Below, one piece after another: positions 39,166 through 49,668 of a stretch of DNA of 64,000 nucleotides (positions are counted from its first letter, which is position 1; each line of letters opens with the position of its first letter). Origin of the DNA: Gammaproteobacteria bacterium (GTDB lineage Bacteria > Pseudomonadota > Gammaproteobacteria > Burkholderiales > Gallionellaceae); NCBI GenBank assembly GCA_018814405.1, contig JAHIZO010000010.1:62001-126000 (forward strand). Reading direction: 5' to 3'. The notes beneath the pieces are model-generated. The model ran no database searches, was not told the origin of the DNA, and saw only the letters and a list, made by a program, of their open reading frames with translations. Position numbers and translations under genes: made by a program.

Positions 39166-41300
39166 AAAAATCACCACTCTTTATCGTGTTGGTCAGCGTG
39201 CACGGATTGATCCGCGGGCACGATCTGGAACTGGGTCGTGATGCAGACACCGGCGGACAGACCAAATATGTCGTCGAGCTGGCGCGTGCCCTGGGCGAAC
39301 GCAAGGATGTGGAGCGTGTGATCCTGCTGACGCGACGTGTGCCGGACGAAAGTGTCAGCCCGAACTATGCTGAGCCGATCGAGGTGCTATCGGATAAAGT
39401 CGACATCGTGCGTATCGATTGCGGCGAGCCGGTGTATCTGCGCAAAGAGAAGCTGTGGGACTCGCTGGAAAGTCTTTCCGACAACGCTTTGGCCTTTCTC
39501 AAAGCGCAGCCCCGTTTGCCGGATGTGATCCATGGTCACTATGCGGACGCCGGTTATGTTGGCTCTCGTTTGTCGCATCAGCTGGGCATCCCGCTGGTTT
39601 TCACCGGCCATTCACTGGGGCGCAGCAAGCGCAAGCAACTACTGGCCAGCGGGGTCAAACGCAGCGAGATCGAGGACACGTATCATATCTCCCGCCGCAT
39701 CGAGGCGGAGGAGGATACGCTGGGCGTGGCCGAGCGCGTGATCACCAGTACCAAGCAGGAAGTTGAGCAGCAATATGGCTTGTATGACTTCTATCAGCCT
39801 GCGCGGATGCGCGTGGTGCCGCCCGGCACCGACCTGAAACAGTTCTATCCGCCGCAGGGGGACGAGAAGCAAAGCGCCATCGCACAGCAGCTCAAGCGTT
39901 TCCTGAAAGAACCGAACAAACCTATCATTCTGGCCTTGTCGCGACCGGACCCGCGCAAGAACATCGTGGCGCTGATCGAGGCATATGGACAGTCTGCAGA
40001 ATTGCAGGCCATTGCCAACCTGGTGGTCGTGGCCGGTAACCGAGACGATATCCACGAGATGGAAGACAGCTCGGCGGGCGTGCTCAACAGCATTCTGCTC
40101 GCTATCGACAAATACGATCTGTACGGCAAAGTAGCTTACCCCAAACATCACGCACAGGAAGAAGTGGCGGTGATGTACCGTTTGGCAGCTGCGACGCGCG
40201 GCGTGTTCGTCAATCCCGCACTGACCGAGCCGTTCGGCCTGACCCTGATCGAAGCCGCCGCCTGCGGCCTGCCCATCGTGGCGACCGAGGATGGCGGCCC
40301 CATCGACATCATCGGCAACTGCAACAATGGTCATCTGATCAATCCGCTGGATCGGACTGCGATGGCGCAGACGCTGCTCGACACGCTGACCGACAAGCCG
40401 GCGTGGCGTCGTCTGGCGAAGAACGGCATCGAGGGGGTGAATCGCCATTATTCATGGCAGGCGCATGTGGAGAAGTATCTGAAGGTGATCCGTCCCTTGG
40501 TCGAGCGCTCCGAGACGGTGGCACCGATCACCAGCAGTCGCCGCCCGGGGATGTTTCGCAATCGAGCGATCTTCACCAGCATCGATCTGAATCTGATCGG
40601 TGATGATGGAGCACTGAGAGAGTTCCTGCGGCTGATGCATGAGAACCGCAAAACGACCATGTTCGCCATTGCCACCGGCCGCCGACTGGATGATGCCTTG
40701 GCCAGACTGCGCGAATACAACATCCCCAAGCCGGACGTGCTAATCACCGGACAGGGCACGGAGATCCATTACGCACCGGCTTTGACACGCTCCGAGAGCT
40801 GGGTGCGTCACATCAATCATCGCTGGAGTCCGCAGGAAGTGAGGGATGTGCTGGCCGAGGTGCCGGGCCTGACCCTGCAAGCGAAGATGCACCAGAACCC
40901 GTTCAAGATCAGCTACTACGTGGATCATGCTTTGGTGAATGCGCACGAGGTTCGCCAGACCCTGTTGCGCCACGAGCAGGCTGTGAATGCGGTGTTCTCC
41001 TTCGGCCAGTTTCTGGATGTGGTGCCGGTGCGCGCTTCAAAGGGATTGGCCATGCGCTGGTGCGCGGAGCAGTTGGGCTTTCCGCTGGAGAACACATTGG
41101 TGTGTGGCGCGACCGGAGCCGACATCGACATGCTGATGGGCAACACGCTGGGTGCGGTAGTGAGTAATCGCCACTTGGATGAGTTGGCCGATGTGGCGGC
41201 GATCGACAGCATCTATCAAACACAGCAACAAAATGCAGCCGGTGTATTGGAGGCGATCGCACACTATGATTTCTTCTCTAAGAGAGGAGACGGTACATGA
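39162..41300 (+). CDS. sps: Sucrose-phosphate synthase with degenerate C-terminal HAD domain
   Basis: 712-residue GT4 enzyme that makes sucrose-6-phosphate from UDP-glucose (or another NDP-glucose) and fructose-6-phosphate. N-terminal HGLIRGHDLELGRDADTGGQTKYVVEL, VIHGHYADAGYVG, FTGHSLGRSKRKQLL and C-terminal-half ALTEPFGLTLIEAAACGLPIVATEDGGP are SPS signatures. From about residue 465 a sucrose-phosphatase-like HAD domain follows, but its first motif reads SIDLNLIG (Asp475-Leu-Asn), lacking the second catalytic Asp, so it is probably inactive. Start 39162 (ATGA with the upstream stop) rather than GTG 39153. Confidence 0.94.
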   Translation: MKKSPLFIVLVSVHGLIRGHDLELGRDADTGGQTKYVVELARALGERKDVERVILLTRRVPDESVSPNYAEPIEVLSDKVDIVRIDCGEPVYLRKEKLWDSLESLSDNALAFLKAQPRLPDVIHGHYADAGYVGSRLSHQLGIPLVFTGHSLGRSKRKQLLASGVKRSEIEDTYHISRRIEAEEDTLGVAERVITSTKQEVEQQYGLYDFYQPARMRVVPPGTDLKQFYPPQGDEKQSAIAQQLKRFLKEPNKPIILALSRPDPRKNIVALIEAYGQSAELQAIANLVVVAGNRDDIHEMEDSSAGVLNSILLAIDKYDLYGKVAYPKHHAQEEVAVMYRLAAATRGVFVNPALTEPFGLTLIEAAACGLPIVATEDGGPIDIIGNCNNGHLINPLDRTAMAQTLLDTLTDKPAWRRLAKNGIEGVNRHYSWQAHVEKYLKVIRPLVERSETVAPITSSRRPGMFRNRAIFTSIDLNLIGDDGALREFLRLMHENRKTTMFAIATGRRLDDALARLREYNIPKPDVLITGQGTEIHYAPALTRSESWVRHINHRWSPQEVRDVLAEVPGLTLQAKMHQNPFKISYYVDHALVNAHEVRQTLLRHEQAVNAVFSFGQFLDVVPVRASKGLAMRWCAEQLGFPLENTLVCGATGADIDMLMGNTLGAVVSNRHLDELADVAAIDSIYQTQQQNAAGVLEAIAHYDFFSKRGDGT

Positions 41301-42133
41301 GCCGGCATCTGTTGTGTACCGATCTGGATCGCACCTTGATCCCGAATGGCGAGCAACCCGAATCGACGGGCGCGCGCGAAACGTTCCATCGTCTGGTTGA
41401 GCGTGATGACGTGCAGCTGGCCTATGTGAGCGGGCGTGATCGCCAACTGATAGAGCAGGCCATTGCCGAATACGATCTGCCGCAACCGGATTTCGTCATC
41501 GCTGATGTCGGTTCGACGCTGTATCAGGTCGAGCAGAGCGGCTGGCGGCGACGAGATGAATGGGATGAACAGATCGCGCCCGACTGGGGCGATCTGTCAC
41601 GGGAAGAGTTGGCGAAGTTGCTGCATGTCTTCGGCGATCTGCGATTGCAGGAGCCCGCCAAGCAGAACCGGCACAAGTTGAGTTTCTATGTCGATCTGTC
41701 AGTAGATGCCGCTGTATTGCAAGCGCAGATGCATCGCTTGCTGGACGAGCACGGCATCAAAGCGAATCTGATCTGGAGTATCGACGAGGCCGCGCATGTC
41801 GGTCTGCTGGATGTGTTGCCCGCATCCGCTAACAAGCTTCATGCCATCGAGTTCCTGATGCAGCAGCAGGGATACGGCAGGCTGGATACCGTGTTCGCGG
41901 GAGACAGCGGCAACGATCTCGATGTATTGAAGAGTGATGTGCCGGCGGTGCTGGTCGCCAATGCAACGCCCGAATTGAAACAGCAAGTAGCGCATCTCCA
42001 CAAAGCATCACTTTGCACCGCACGCGGCGGTTTTCTCGGCATGAACGGCAATTACAGCGCGGGCATCCTTGAAGGTGCGGCGTATCATTGGCCGGAGATA
42101 GAAGCCTGGCTGCTGGAAACCAACGAAATTTAG
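41297..42133 (+). CDS. spp: Sucrose-6-phosphate phosphatase
   Basis: 278-residue HAD-IIB phosphatase that hydrolyses sucrose-6-phosphate to sucrose. The catalytic motif is intact: CTDLDRTL with Asp9, Asp11 and Thr13. SGRDRQLIEQ is motif II, and FAGDSGNDLDVL supplies the acidic motif IV. It overlaps sps by ATGA. It compensates for the degenerate HAD domain in the synthase. Confidence 0.93.
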   Translation: MSRHLLCTDLDRTLIPNGEQPESTGARETFHRLVERDDVQLAYVSGRDRQLIEQAIAEYDLPQPDFVIADVGSTLYQVEQSGWRRRDEWDEQIAPDWGDLSREELAKLLHVFGDLRLQEPAKQNRHKLSFYVDLSVDAAVLQAQMHRLLDEHGIKANLIWSIDEAAHVGLLDVLPASANKLHAIEFLMQQQGYGRLDTVFAGDSGNDLDVLKSDVPAVLVANATPELKQQVAHLHKASLCTARGGFLGMNGNYSAGILEGAAYHWPEIEAWLLETNEI

Positions 42134-42140
42134 GAATCAG

Positions 42141-44093
42141 ATGTACGAACAAGCCTCACATGCGATGTTGAACGAGATCCTGGTCGAACTGAATCCGGAG
42201 ATCGGCAAGCAGCGTTTGCGTCATTTTTATACTCGCCTCGGTGCGAACTTCTACAACATCTACACTCTGTTCCATCACCTGTATGGCGATCGGCCGGACT
42301 TCAAAGCGCATATGGTCAGTCTGGTCGAGACGCTGGCGCTGCGATATATCGAACGTGCGCCGAGCCTGCGCAAATCCGATCTGGCGCGCGAGCGCGACTA
42401 CAACTGGTTCCTCAGCCAGCAATGGGTGGGTATGGCGCTTTATTGCGACCGTTTTGCAGGGGATCTGAAAGGCCTGCGTGCGAAGTTACCGTACCTGCAG
42501 GAATTGGGCGTGAACATGGTGCATGTGATGCCGATTCTCGACTGCCCGGAAGGCGCCAGTGATGGTGGCTATGCAGTGCGCGATTTCCACAAGGTGGATG
42601 CGCGCTTCGGCAGCAACGCCGATCTGGAAGCGCTGGCAGCCACGCTGAAGAAGCGCGATATGTTGCTGGTGCTGGACGTGGTGGTGAACCATACCTCGGA
42701 CGAGCACGTCTGGGCGAAACTGGCACGTGCGGGTGACAAGAAATTCCAGGACTACTTTTACGTGTTCGATGATCGCGAGACGCCGGATGCTTTTGAAGAA
42801 GGTATGCCGGAGATATTCCCCAATACCGCCCCCGGTAACTTCACTTGGGACGAAGAGATGGGCAAGTGGGTGATGACGGTGTTCAACAACTACCAGTGGG
42901 ACCTGAACTATCGCAACCCGGCCGTGCTGATCGAGATGGTGGACATCATCTTGTTCTGGGCGAACAAGGGCGTGGACATCTTGCGCATGGATGCGGTGGC
43001 TTTCCTGTGGAAGAAGATCGGCAGCACCTGTCAGAACGAACGCGAAGCACATCTGCTGTTGCAACTGATGAAGGATTGCTGTCAGGTGACTGCGCCCGGT
43101 GTGCTGTTCATCGCCGAAGCCATCGTCGCACCGGGTGAGATCAGCAAGTATTTCGGTGAAGACGCCATCATGGCCAAGGAATGCGAGATCGCTTACAACG
43201 CGACATTGATGGCCCTGTTGTGGGATGCGGTCGCGACCAAGAACGCCAAGCTGCTCAATCTGGGTGTGCAACATCTGCCCGCCAAATTGGAGCGCGCGAC
43301 CTGGCTCAACTATGTGCGCTGTCACGACGACATCGGTCTAGGTTTTGCGGACAAGGATGCGGCACTGGCCGGCTACGACCCGCATAGCCATAGACGCTTC
43401 TTGATCGATTACTTCACCGGCCGCTTTGAAGGTTCGCCCGCACGCGGCTTGCCTTTCGGCGAGAACCCCAAGACTGGCGATGCGCGCATCTCCGGCTCAC
43501 TCGCTTCGCTGGCCGGGCTGGAGTCCGCCATCGAATCCGGCGACGAAGGCGCGATAGACGACGCCATCCGCACCATCCTGTTGCTGCATAGCGTCATACT
43601 CTCATTCGGCGGTATCCCCTTGCTGTATTACGGCGACGGGATAGGGATGCTCAACAGCGTAGAGTATCTGGCCGATCCCGCCCAGCGCGATGATTCACGC
43701 TGGGCGCACCGTTCCAGGTTCGACTGGAAAAAGGCCGAGTTGCGTCTCAAACAGGGGACAGTGGAGCAACGCATCTTCAACGGTCTGAAGAAGATGATCG
43801 GGCTGCGCAAGGAGCTCTCTGCTTTCTCCGACTTCGACAACCGGCAGCAGGTGCTGGTGGATAACCCGAATCTGCTTGTCTTCGTGCGCAGCGACCCGGC
43901 ATCGCCACGTAACCGGGTGTTGGTGGTGGCCAATTTCAATTACGAAGCGCAGACGCTGCCTTTGGAATTGCTGCGTCCTTACGGATTATTCCAGCATGGC
44001 CCGATGCGCGAATTATGCAGTGGCATGAGTGTCGAGGTCGCGGAAGATAGCATCAGCATTCCCGCGCTGACCTGCTGCTGGCTGGCCGATTAA
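42141..44093 (+). CDS. ams: Amylosucrase (GH13_4)
   Basis: 650-residue glucansucrase that breaks down sucrose, moving glucose onto alpha-1,4-glucan and releasing fructose (for the upstream fructokinase). GH13 motifs: LDVVVNHTSDEH (region I), DILRMDAVAFLW with nucleophile Asp284, LFIAEAIVAPGE with acid/base Glu326, and YVRCHDDIGLG with Asp396/397. The helical N-terminal domain (about 1-90) is also present. Length and residue positions are close to the Neisseria enzyme. It starts 7 nt after spp. Confidence 0.95.
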   Translation: MYEQASHAMLNEILVELNPEIGKQRLRHFYTRLGANFYNIYTLFHHLYGDRPDFKAHMVSLVETLALRYIERAPSLRKSDLARERDYNWFLSQQWVGMALYCDRFAGDLKGLRAKLPYLQELGVNMVHVMPILDCPEGASDGGYAVRDFHKVDARFGSNADLEALAATLKKRDMLLVLDVVVNHTSDEHVWAKLARAGDKKFQDYFYVFDDRETPDAFEEGMPEIFPNTAPGNFTWDEEMGKWVMTVFNNYQWDLNYRNPAVLIEMVDIILFWANKGVDILRMDAVAFLWKKIGSTCQNEREAHLLLQLMKDCCQVTAPGVLFIAEAIVAPGEISKYFGEDAIMAKECEIAYNATLMALLWDAVATKNAKLLNLGVQHLPAKLERATWLNYVRCHDDIGLGFADKDAALAGYDPHSHRRFLIDYFTGRFEGSPARGLPFGENPKTGDARISGSLASLAGLESAIESGDEGAIDDAIRTILLLHSVILSFGGIPLLYYGDGIGMLNSVEYLADPAQRDDSRWAHRSRFDWKKAELRLKQGTVEQRIFNGLKKMIGLRKELSAFSDFDNRQQVLVDNPNLLVFVRSDPASPRNRVLVVANFNYEAQTLPLELLRPYGLFQHGPMRELCSGMSVEVAEDSISIPALTCCWLAD

Positions 44094-44171
44094 GCAACAC
44101 CGGCAGCCGACAGATTTTGATGCCGAAACTCACGGGAAGATACAGGGCAAAGCGACTTGCTCATGCAAGCA

Positions 44172-44471
44172 TCAGCTAAGTTTTTCCCTGCGGAAGTAAT
44201 ACCAGAGATAGTAGAAGCCGATCGCGGTGCCGACCGGGAAAGAGAAGATCGACAGCGCGGCACACGGCAAGCCGATGCGCCAGGAGCGCGGCCAGTTGGA
44301 CAGCAGAGCGAAGCCTGCTACGGCATAGGTCAACCCGACCAGAACACCGACGAAAGTGATGCGGGTATCGGTGTGGTTGAAGTTCACCGCCAATAGAGAC
44401 AGAATCAGCGCGCCGAACAGCACCCAGCAGACGCCGATGATGCGCTTGTGTATGTTCATACCTGCCGACAT
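44172..44471 (-). CDS. Small membrane protein, function unknown
   Basis: 99 residues with three predicted helices (near 10-28, 37-58 and 66-90) and a basic tail YYFRREKLS. ATG at 44471 has AAGGG six nt upstream, whose bases overlap the tpx stop region; a second ATG at 44459 is possible. It begins 9 nt after tpx and is the last gene of the gcv operon. No family recognised. Confidence 0.6.
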   Translation of the reverse strand: MSAGMNIHKRIIGVCWVLFGALILSLLAVNFNHTDTRITFVGVLVGLTYAVAGFALLSNWPRSWRIGLPCAALSIFSFPVGTAIGFYYLWYYFRREKLS

Positions 44472-44480
44472 CTATCGCCC

Positions 44481-45002
44481 TTAGCGCAACACATCCAGCG
44501 CCGCTTGGTAGTTCGGCTCGTGGGTGATGTCATCCACCAGTTCGGCGTGGACGATCTTGTCCTTGTCATCCAGCACCAGCACGGCGCGCGCCGTCAATCC
44601 GGCTAATGCAGTGTCGGCGATCTTCACGCCGTAGTTGCGCATGAAATCGCGACCGCGCATCAGCGACAGGGTGACCACGTTCTCCAATCCTTCCGTCGCG
44701 CAGAAGCGGCTCATGCCGAACGGCAGGTCGGCAGAGATCACCAGTACTACCGTGTTGTTCAGTTTGCCGGCAGCTTCGTTGAACACGCGCGCGGAAGCCG
44801 CACAAACGGCGGTGTCCAGACTGGGTACGATGTTCAGCACTTTGCGCTTACCGGCGAAGTCTTTCAGCGAGACATCGTTCAGGTCTTTACCCACCAGCGT
44901 GAAATCCGGTGCGAGCTGGCCGACGACGGGGAAGGTGCCGAACAGGGTGACGGGCGCACCCTCTAGCGTAACGGCAGTCTTGTTGCTGGGATCTTTAGCC
45001 AT
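44481..45002 (-). CDS. tpx: Thiol peroxidase (atypical 2-Cys peroxiredoxin)
   Basis: 173-residue periplasmic/cytosolic Tpx that reduces H2O2 and alkyl peroxides using thioredoxin. The peroxidatic Cys is in [16 protein letters not shown] and the resolving Cys in [13 protein letters not shown]. The N-terminus has [22 protein letters not shown], as in Tpx. No signal peptide. It lies 10 nt after gcvP, so it is likely expressed with glycine cleavage, an unusual link. Confidence 0.95.
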   Translation of the reverse strand: MAKDPSNKTAVTLEGAPVTLFGTFPVVGQLAPDFTLVGKDLNDVSLKDFAGKRKVLNIVPSLDTAVCAASARVFNEAAGKLNNTVVLVISADLPFGMSRFCATEGLENVVTLSLMRGRDFMRNYGVKIADTALAGLTARAVLVLDDKDKIVHAELVDDITHEPNYQAALDVLR

Positions 45003-45012
45003 GATGGGCTCC

Positions 45013-47865
45013 TTAAATGTATGAGGTGATGGGCGGACAGGCGCAGATCAGGTTCTTGTCGCCATACACATTATCCACCCGCGCCACGGCTGGCCAGAAC
45101 TTATTCTCGCGAATGTAAGCTAGCGGGTACGCAGCCTGTTCACGCGAGTAAGGACGAGCCCACTCATTGGCACTAACGGTTCGTGCGGTATGCGGTGCAT
45201 GCTTGAGGATGTTGTCCTTCTTGTCCACTTTGCCCGTGATGACTTCCTCGATCTCTTTGCGGATGGCGATCATCGCGTCGCAGAAGCGATCCAGCTCGGC
45301 TTTGGATTCGCTCTCGGTCGGTTCCACCATCAGCGTGTCCACCACGGGGAAGGAGGTGGTCGGTGCGTGGAAGCCGAAGTCCATCAGGCGCTTGGCGATG
45401 TCCGCCACTTCCACGCCTTCCTTCTTCCACTCGCGGCAGTCGAGGATCATCTCGTGCGCGCAGCGACCGTTGCTGCCGCTGTACAGCGTGGCGTAATGGT
45501 CTTTCAGCGTTTCTTTGATGTAGTTCGCATTCAGGATCGCCATCTTGGTTGCTTCGGTCAGTCCCTTGCCGCCCATCATCTTGATGTAGCCGTAGGAGAT
45601 CAACAGGATCAGCGCGCTGCCGTAGGGTGCGGCGGAAACTGCATGGATGCCCTGTGTGCCGCCGACCTTGACCAGCGGGTGCGAAGGCAGGAACGGTGCG
45701 AGATGCGCGGCCACGCCGATGGGGCCTGCACCCGGCCCACCGCCGCCGTGCGGGATGGCGAAGGTCTTGTGCAGGTTGAGGTGGCACACGTCCGCGCCGA
45801 TATTGCCGGGGCTGGTGAGGCCGACCTGCGCGTTCATGTTCGCGCCGTCCATATACACTTGGCCACCGTTGGCATGGATGATGGAAGTGATGTCCTTGAT
45901 GCTCTCCTCGTACACGCCGTGCGTGCTGGGGTAGGTCACCATCAGGCTGGACAGGTCATCCTTGTGCTCTTCCGCTTTGGCGCGTAAGTCGTCCACGTCG
46001 ATGTTGCCGCGTGCATCGCACTTCACGATCACGATCTTCATGCCGCACATCGCGGCGCTGGCCGGGTTGGTGCCGTGCGCGGAAGAGGGGATCAGCACCA
46101 CATTGCGCTGCGCTTCGCCGCGCGAACGGTGATAGGCCTGGATCACCAGCAGACCGGCATATTCGCCGGATGCGCCACTGTTGGGCTGAAAGCTCATCTT
46201 GGCGAAACCGGTGATCTCGGACAGGTCTGCATCCAGACCGGCGATTAACTCGGCATATCCTTCTGCCTGTTCCAGCGGCACGAAGGGATGCAGATTGGCA
46301 AACGCCGGCCAGGTCAGACCCAGCATCTCGGACGCTGCGTTCAGCTTCATGGTGCAGGAACCGAGCGAGATCATGGAGTGCGTGAGTGACAGGTCTTTGT
46401 TCTCGAGGCGCTTGATGTAACGCATCATCTCGGTCTCGGTGTGATACGCGTTGAACACCTCGTGCGCGAGAATGGCCGAACTGCGCGGGGTGAACATCAA
46501 CGCGCGGGCGATGACTTGTTCACGGGTCACGCTGGGCGATGGCTTGTCGGCAGCTTGTGCGAACACAGCGAGGATAGCGTTCAGGTCGGTGACCGATGCC
46601 GTCTCGTCCAGCGACAGCGTGATGCCATCGGCAGTGTAGCGAAAGTTGATCTGCGCCGCTTCGGCCAGCGCGTGGATCTTCACGTTGTCGGTGTTCAGCA
46701 GATGCAGTGTGTCGAAGAACGCGCCGTCGGCGAATTGGTAGCCCAGCTTCTGCAATTCATCCGCCAGCACGGCCGTTGCCTGATGCACGCGGCGCGCGAT
46801 GCCGCGCAGACCTTCCGCGCCGTGATACACCGCATACATGCCGGCCATGATGGCCAGCAATGCTTGCGCGGTACAGATGTTGGAAGTCGCCTTCTCGCGG
46901 CGGATATGTTGCTCGCGGGTCTGCAAGGCCATGCGCAAAGCGGGGTTGCCGTCGGCATCCACCGACACGCCGATGATGCGGCCCGGCATCGAGCGCTTGT
47001 GCGCATCGCGGCAGGCGAAATAAGCGGCGTGCGGGCCACCGTAGCCCATCGGCACACCGAAGCGCTGGGTGGAACCGAACACCACATCCGCACCCCATTC
47101 GCCCGGCGGAGTGAGCAGCACCAGACTGAGGATGTCTGCGGCGACCGCGATGCTCATGCCGTTGGCTTTGGCGCGTGTCACGAAATCGGCATAGTCATGC
47201 ACCGTGCCGTCGGCGGACGGGTATTGCAGCAATGCACCGTACAGTTTGTCGTTCAGCGTGACGGTCTTGAAATCACCGATCACCAGTTCGATACCCAGCG
47301 GCTTGGCGCGCGTCTTCAGCAGCTCGATGGTCTGTGGATAGCATTCGTGTGACACGAAGAAGCTGTTCTTGCCTGCTGCCACATCGTCGCGCGAACGCAG
47401 ACCATGCAACATGGTCATCGCTTCCGCTGCGGCAGTGGCTTCGTCCAGCAGTGAGGCGTTGGCGATCTCCATGCCGGTCAGATCCATCACCATGGTCTGG
47501 TAGTTCAGCAACGCTTCCAGACGACCTTGCGCGATCTCGGCCTGATACGGCGTGTACGCGGTATACCAGCCTGGGTTCTCCAGCACGTTGCGCTGGATCA
47601 CGGCCGGCAGTACGGTGCCGTAATAGCCGAGGCCGATATATGTTTTGTAAAGCTGGTTCTTGGCGGCGATGCCACGCAGGTGGTCGAGGAACTCATGCTC
47701 CGACATCCCGTCCGCCAGATTCAACGGCTGCTGCAAACGGATTGCCGCAGGTACGGTCTGATCGATCAGCGCGTCCAGCGATGGCGCGGCTATCTTGTGC
47801 AACATGGCTTGCACGTCTTGTTCGTTGGAACCGTTGTGGCGAGAGACGAAATGGTCGGTGTTCAT
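45013..47865 (-). CDS. gcvP: Glycine dehydrogenase (decarboxylating), P protein
   Basis: 950-residue PLP enzyme of the glycine cleavage system that releases CO2 from glycine and loads the aminomethyl group on GcvH lipoate. It is the long, fused form. The PLP-lysine is in [18 protein letters not shown]. The N-terminal half has [29 protein letters not shown]-type residues. It is separated from gcvH by 82 nt containing a terminator-like hairpin. Confidence 0.97.
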   Translation of the reverse strand: MNTDHFVSRHNGSNEQDVQAMLHKIAAPSLDALIDQTVPAAIRLQQPLNLADGMSEHEFLDHLRGIAAKNQLYKTYIGLGYYGTVLPAVIQRNVLENPGWYTAYTPYQAEIAQGRLEALLNYQTMVMDLTGMEIANASLLDEATAAAEAMTMLHGLRSRDDVAAGKNSFFVSHECYPQTIELLKTRAKPLGIELVIGDFKTVTLNDKLYGALLQYPSADGTVHDYADFVTRAKANGMSIAVAADILSLVLLTPPGEWGADVVFGSTQRFGVPMGYGGPHAAYFACRDAHKRSMPGRIIGVSVDADGNPALRMALQTREQHIRREKATSNICTAQALLAIMAGMYAVYHGAEGLRGIARRVHQATAVLADELQKLGYQFADGAFFDTLHLLNTDNVKIHALAEAAQINFRYTADGITLSLDETASVTDLNAILAVFAQAADKPSPSVTREQVIARALMFTPRSSAILAHEVFNAYHTETEMMRYIKRLENKDLSLTHSMISLGSCTMKLNAASEMLGLTWPAFANLHPFVPLEQAEGYAELIAGLDADLSEITGFAKMSFQPNSGASGEYAGLLVIQAYHRSRGEAQRNVVLIPSSAHGTNPASAAMCGMKIVIVKCDARGNIDVDDLRAKAEEHKDDLSSLMVTYPSTHGVYEESIKDITSIIHANGGQVYMDGANMNAQVGLTSPGNIGADVCHLNLHKTFAIPHGGGGPGAGPIGVAAHLAPFLPSHPLVKVGGTQGIHAVSAAPYGSALILLISYGYIKMMGGKGLTEATKMAILNANYIKETLKDHYATLYSGSNGRCAHEMILDCREWKKEGVEVADIAKRLMDFGFHAPTTSFPVVDTLMVEPTESESKAELDRFCDAMIAIRKEIEEVITGKVDKKDNILKHAPHTARTVSANEWARPYSREQAAYPLAYIRENKFWPAVARVDNVYGDKNLICACPPITSYI

Positions 47866-47897
47866 GGTGAGCTCGGTATGTCAGGAGTGATTGAAAA

Positions 47898-47936
47898 CGC
47901 CACTGCGAGCACAGAGATCCTGTGTCCCCAGTGGCG
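47898..47936 (-). terminator. Intercistronic hairpin with TTTT between gcvH and gcvP
   Basis: CGCCACTG at 47898-47905 pairs with CAGTGGCG at 47929-47936, with an inner stem CACAG/CTGTG (47910-47914 with 47920-47924). On the - strand the outer stem is followed directly by TTTTC. This looks like a partial terminator that would lower gcvP, tpx and the last gene relative to gcvT and gcvH. Confidence 0.6.
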
Positions 47937-47947
47937 ATGGTTCTGGT

Positions 47948-48337
47948 TTAGTGCGCTTCGCTGTCTACATGTGCCTGATAGGCGGTTGCATCCATCAGGG
48001 CGGCGACATCGGCAGCATTGTCCGGCTTCATCTTGAAGATCCATGCCGCGAAAGGTTCGTTGTTGATGGCTTCCGGCGCGTTCTCCAGATCGGCATTGGC
48101 GGCAGTCACTTCTCCGGCCACAGGGGCGTACACATCGGCAGCGGCTTTAACCGATTCCACCACTGCACATTCTTCTCCGGCATTCAGCTTGCGGCCTGCA
48201 ACAGGCGGCTCGACGAACACCATGTCGCCCAGCAGTTCTTGTGCGTGCTCGGTGATGCCGATGGTGATCGTGCCGTCTGCTTCGGTCTTCACCCATTCGT
48301 GGGAGGCGGTGTATTTCAGGTCGGTCGGGTTGCTCAT
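47948..48337 (-). CDS. gcvH: Glycine cleavage system H protein
   Basis: 129-residue lipoyl carrier. The lipoylated lysine is in [21 protein letters not shown] (ESVKA). The start [22 protein letters not shown] matches the family. It shuttles the aminomethyl group between P and T proteins. A gap of 20 nt follows gcvT. Confidence 0.97.
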   Translation of the reverse strand: MSNPTDLKYTASHEWVKTEADGTITIGITEHAQELLGDMVFVEPPVAGRKLNAGEECAVVESVKAAADVYAPVAGEVTAANADLENAPEAINNEPFAAWIFKMKPDNAADVAALMDATAYQAHVDSEAH

Positions 48338-48357
48338 GGTCTAGTCCTCAAAGAAAA

Positions 48358-49440
48358 TTAAATCAGGCCTTTGCCGTTACGGGCAAACGGATATTTCACG
48401 ACTTGCGCAGCCAGCATCTTATCGCGGATCACGACTTGTACGGCGTCGCCGATCTGTACGTCTTTCGGCACACGTGCCAATGCGATGGATTTCTCCAAAG
48501 TCGGAGAGAAGGTGCCGCTGGTGATCTCGCCTTCGCCGTGGGTGGTGACGACTTTCTGATGGCCGCGCAACACGCCGCGATCCAGCAGAACAAGGCCGAC
48601 CAGTTTCTTCGTCGGCGGGTTGGTCAGCAAGGCAGCTTTGCCGATGAAGTCGCGCTCGCTCTTCAGATCGACAGTCCAAGCCAAGCCGGATTCCAATGGG
48701 CCGACGGTCTCGTCCATGTCCTGACCATACAGGTTCATACCCGCTTCCAGACGCAAGGTGTCGCGCGCGCCGAGGCCGATGGGCTTCACGCCGACCTTGT
48801 TCAAGTCGTACCAGAATGCTTCAACCTTCTCTTTCGGTAGCATCACTTCGAAGCCGTCTTCGCCTGTGTAGCCGGTGCGCGCAATGAAGTATTCGCCGCA
48901 ATCTGCCGCTTGGAAATTCACCAGATTCTCGGTCGCCGCTTTGGTTTGCGGCAACACTTGCCATACCTTGGTGCGGGCATTCGGGCCTTGGATGGCGACC
49001 ATCGCCAGATCGTCACGCGAAGTGATGGTGAGGTCGGGTGCGTGTGTCGCAGCCTGTTCTTTCATCCACGCGATGTCTTTGTCTGCGGTACCCGCGTTGA
49101 CCACGATGCGGAACCACTGCTCGGTCATGAAATAGATGATGAGGTCGTCGATCACGCCGCCTTCGGGACGCAGCATGGCGGAATACAGTGCCTTGCCGGG
49201 AATGGTGATCTTGTCGGCGTTGTTGGCCAGTAGATAGCGCAGGAAGGCGCGCACGCCGTCGCCTTTGGCATCGACCACGCGCATATGGCACACGTCGAAC
49301 ATGCCGCTGTCGTTGCGCACCTGATGGTGTTCGTCGATCTGTGAACCGTAGTTCACCGGCATGTCCCAGCCGCCGAAATCCACCATCTTGGCGCCCATGG
49401 CGCGGTGGGCTGCATTCAAAGGAGTCGTCTTCAGAGTCAT
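48358..49440 (-). CDS. gcvT: Glycine cleavage system T protein (aminomethyltransferase)
   Basis: 360 residues. Transfers the methylene group to tetrahydrofolate and frees ammonia. Key blocks: [38 protein letters not shown] and [13 protein letters not shown], plus [20 protein letters not shown] near the C-terminal half. Start at 49440 fits the family; an in-frame extension to 49476 would run into the riboswitch terminator hairpin. Confidence 0.96.
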   Translation of the reverse strand: MTLKTTPLNAAHRAMGAKMVDFGGWDMPVNYGSQIDEHHQVRNDSGMFDVCHMRVVDAKGDGVRAFLRYLLANNADKITIPGKALYSAMLRPEGGVIDDLIIYFMTEQWFRIVVNAGTADKDIAWMKEQAATHAPDLTITSRDDLAMVAIQGPNARTKVWQVLPQTKAATENLVNFQAADCGEYFIARTGYTGEDGFEVMLPKEKVEAFWYDLNKVGVKPIGLGARDTLRLEAGMNLYGQDMDETVGPLESGLAWTVDLKSERDFIGKAALLTNPPTKKLVGLVLLDRGVLRGHQKVVTTHGEGEITSGTFSPTLEKSIALARVPKDVQIGDAVQVVIRDKMLAAQVVKYPFARNGKGLI

Positions 49441-49458
49441 GTAAGTTTTCCGGGCGAT

Positions 49459-49490
49459 AAAAAAGGGCGAGGCCACATAGCCTCGCCCCC
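49459..49490 (-). terminator. Riboswitch expression-platform terminator before gcvT
   Basis: GGGCGAGGC (49465-49473) and GCCTCGCCC (49480-49488) form a perfect 9-bp stem with a 6-nt loop. On the - strand a run of six T follows (49459-49464). It lies between the glycine aptamers and gcvT. Confidence 0.88.
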
Positions 49491-49650
49491 ATCTGTCCTT
49501 GGTACCTGAGAGATTGCAACTCGCGTCGCGTGCCCCTTCGGTGGCTGACTCAACAGCACTCTCCAGATTTGCCTGTCCCGATAGTTCCTTTAGCCTGAGC
49601 GGTTGCGGGTGTTACGCCTTCGGCGGTGCTTTGCAGCACACTCTCCCATC
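49491..49650 (-). ncRNA. Tandem glycine riboswitch
   Basis: The - strand shows two glycine aptamers in series. The first has GGGAGAGTGTGCTGC, then GCCGAAGG; the second has CTGGAGAGTGCTGTTG, then CACCGAAGGGG. The pairing of a GGAGAG box with a CCGAAGG box twice, separated by a short linker, is diagnostic. It precedes the gcvT-H-P operon, the usual target, and glycine binding normally turns expression on. Confidence 0.93.
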
Positions 49651-49668
49651 GGTTTGAACGGCGGGCGG

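Noticed and set aside
44094-44171. Possible terminator between ams and the convergent small membrane gene
   Set aside because: Only a 5-bp stem (CTTGC/GCAAG) with a poor T stretch; too weak to call.
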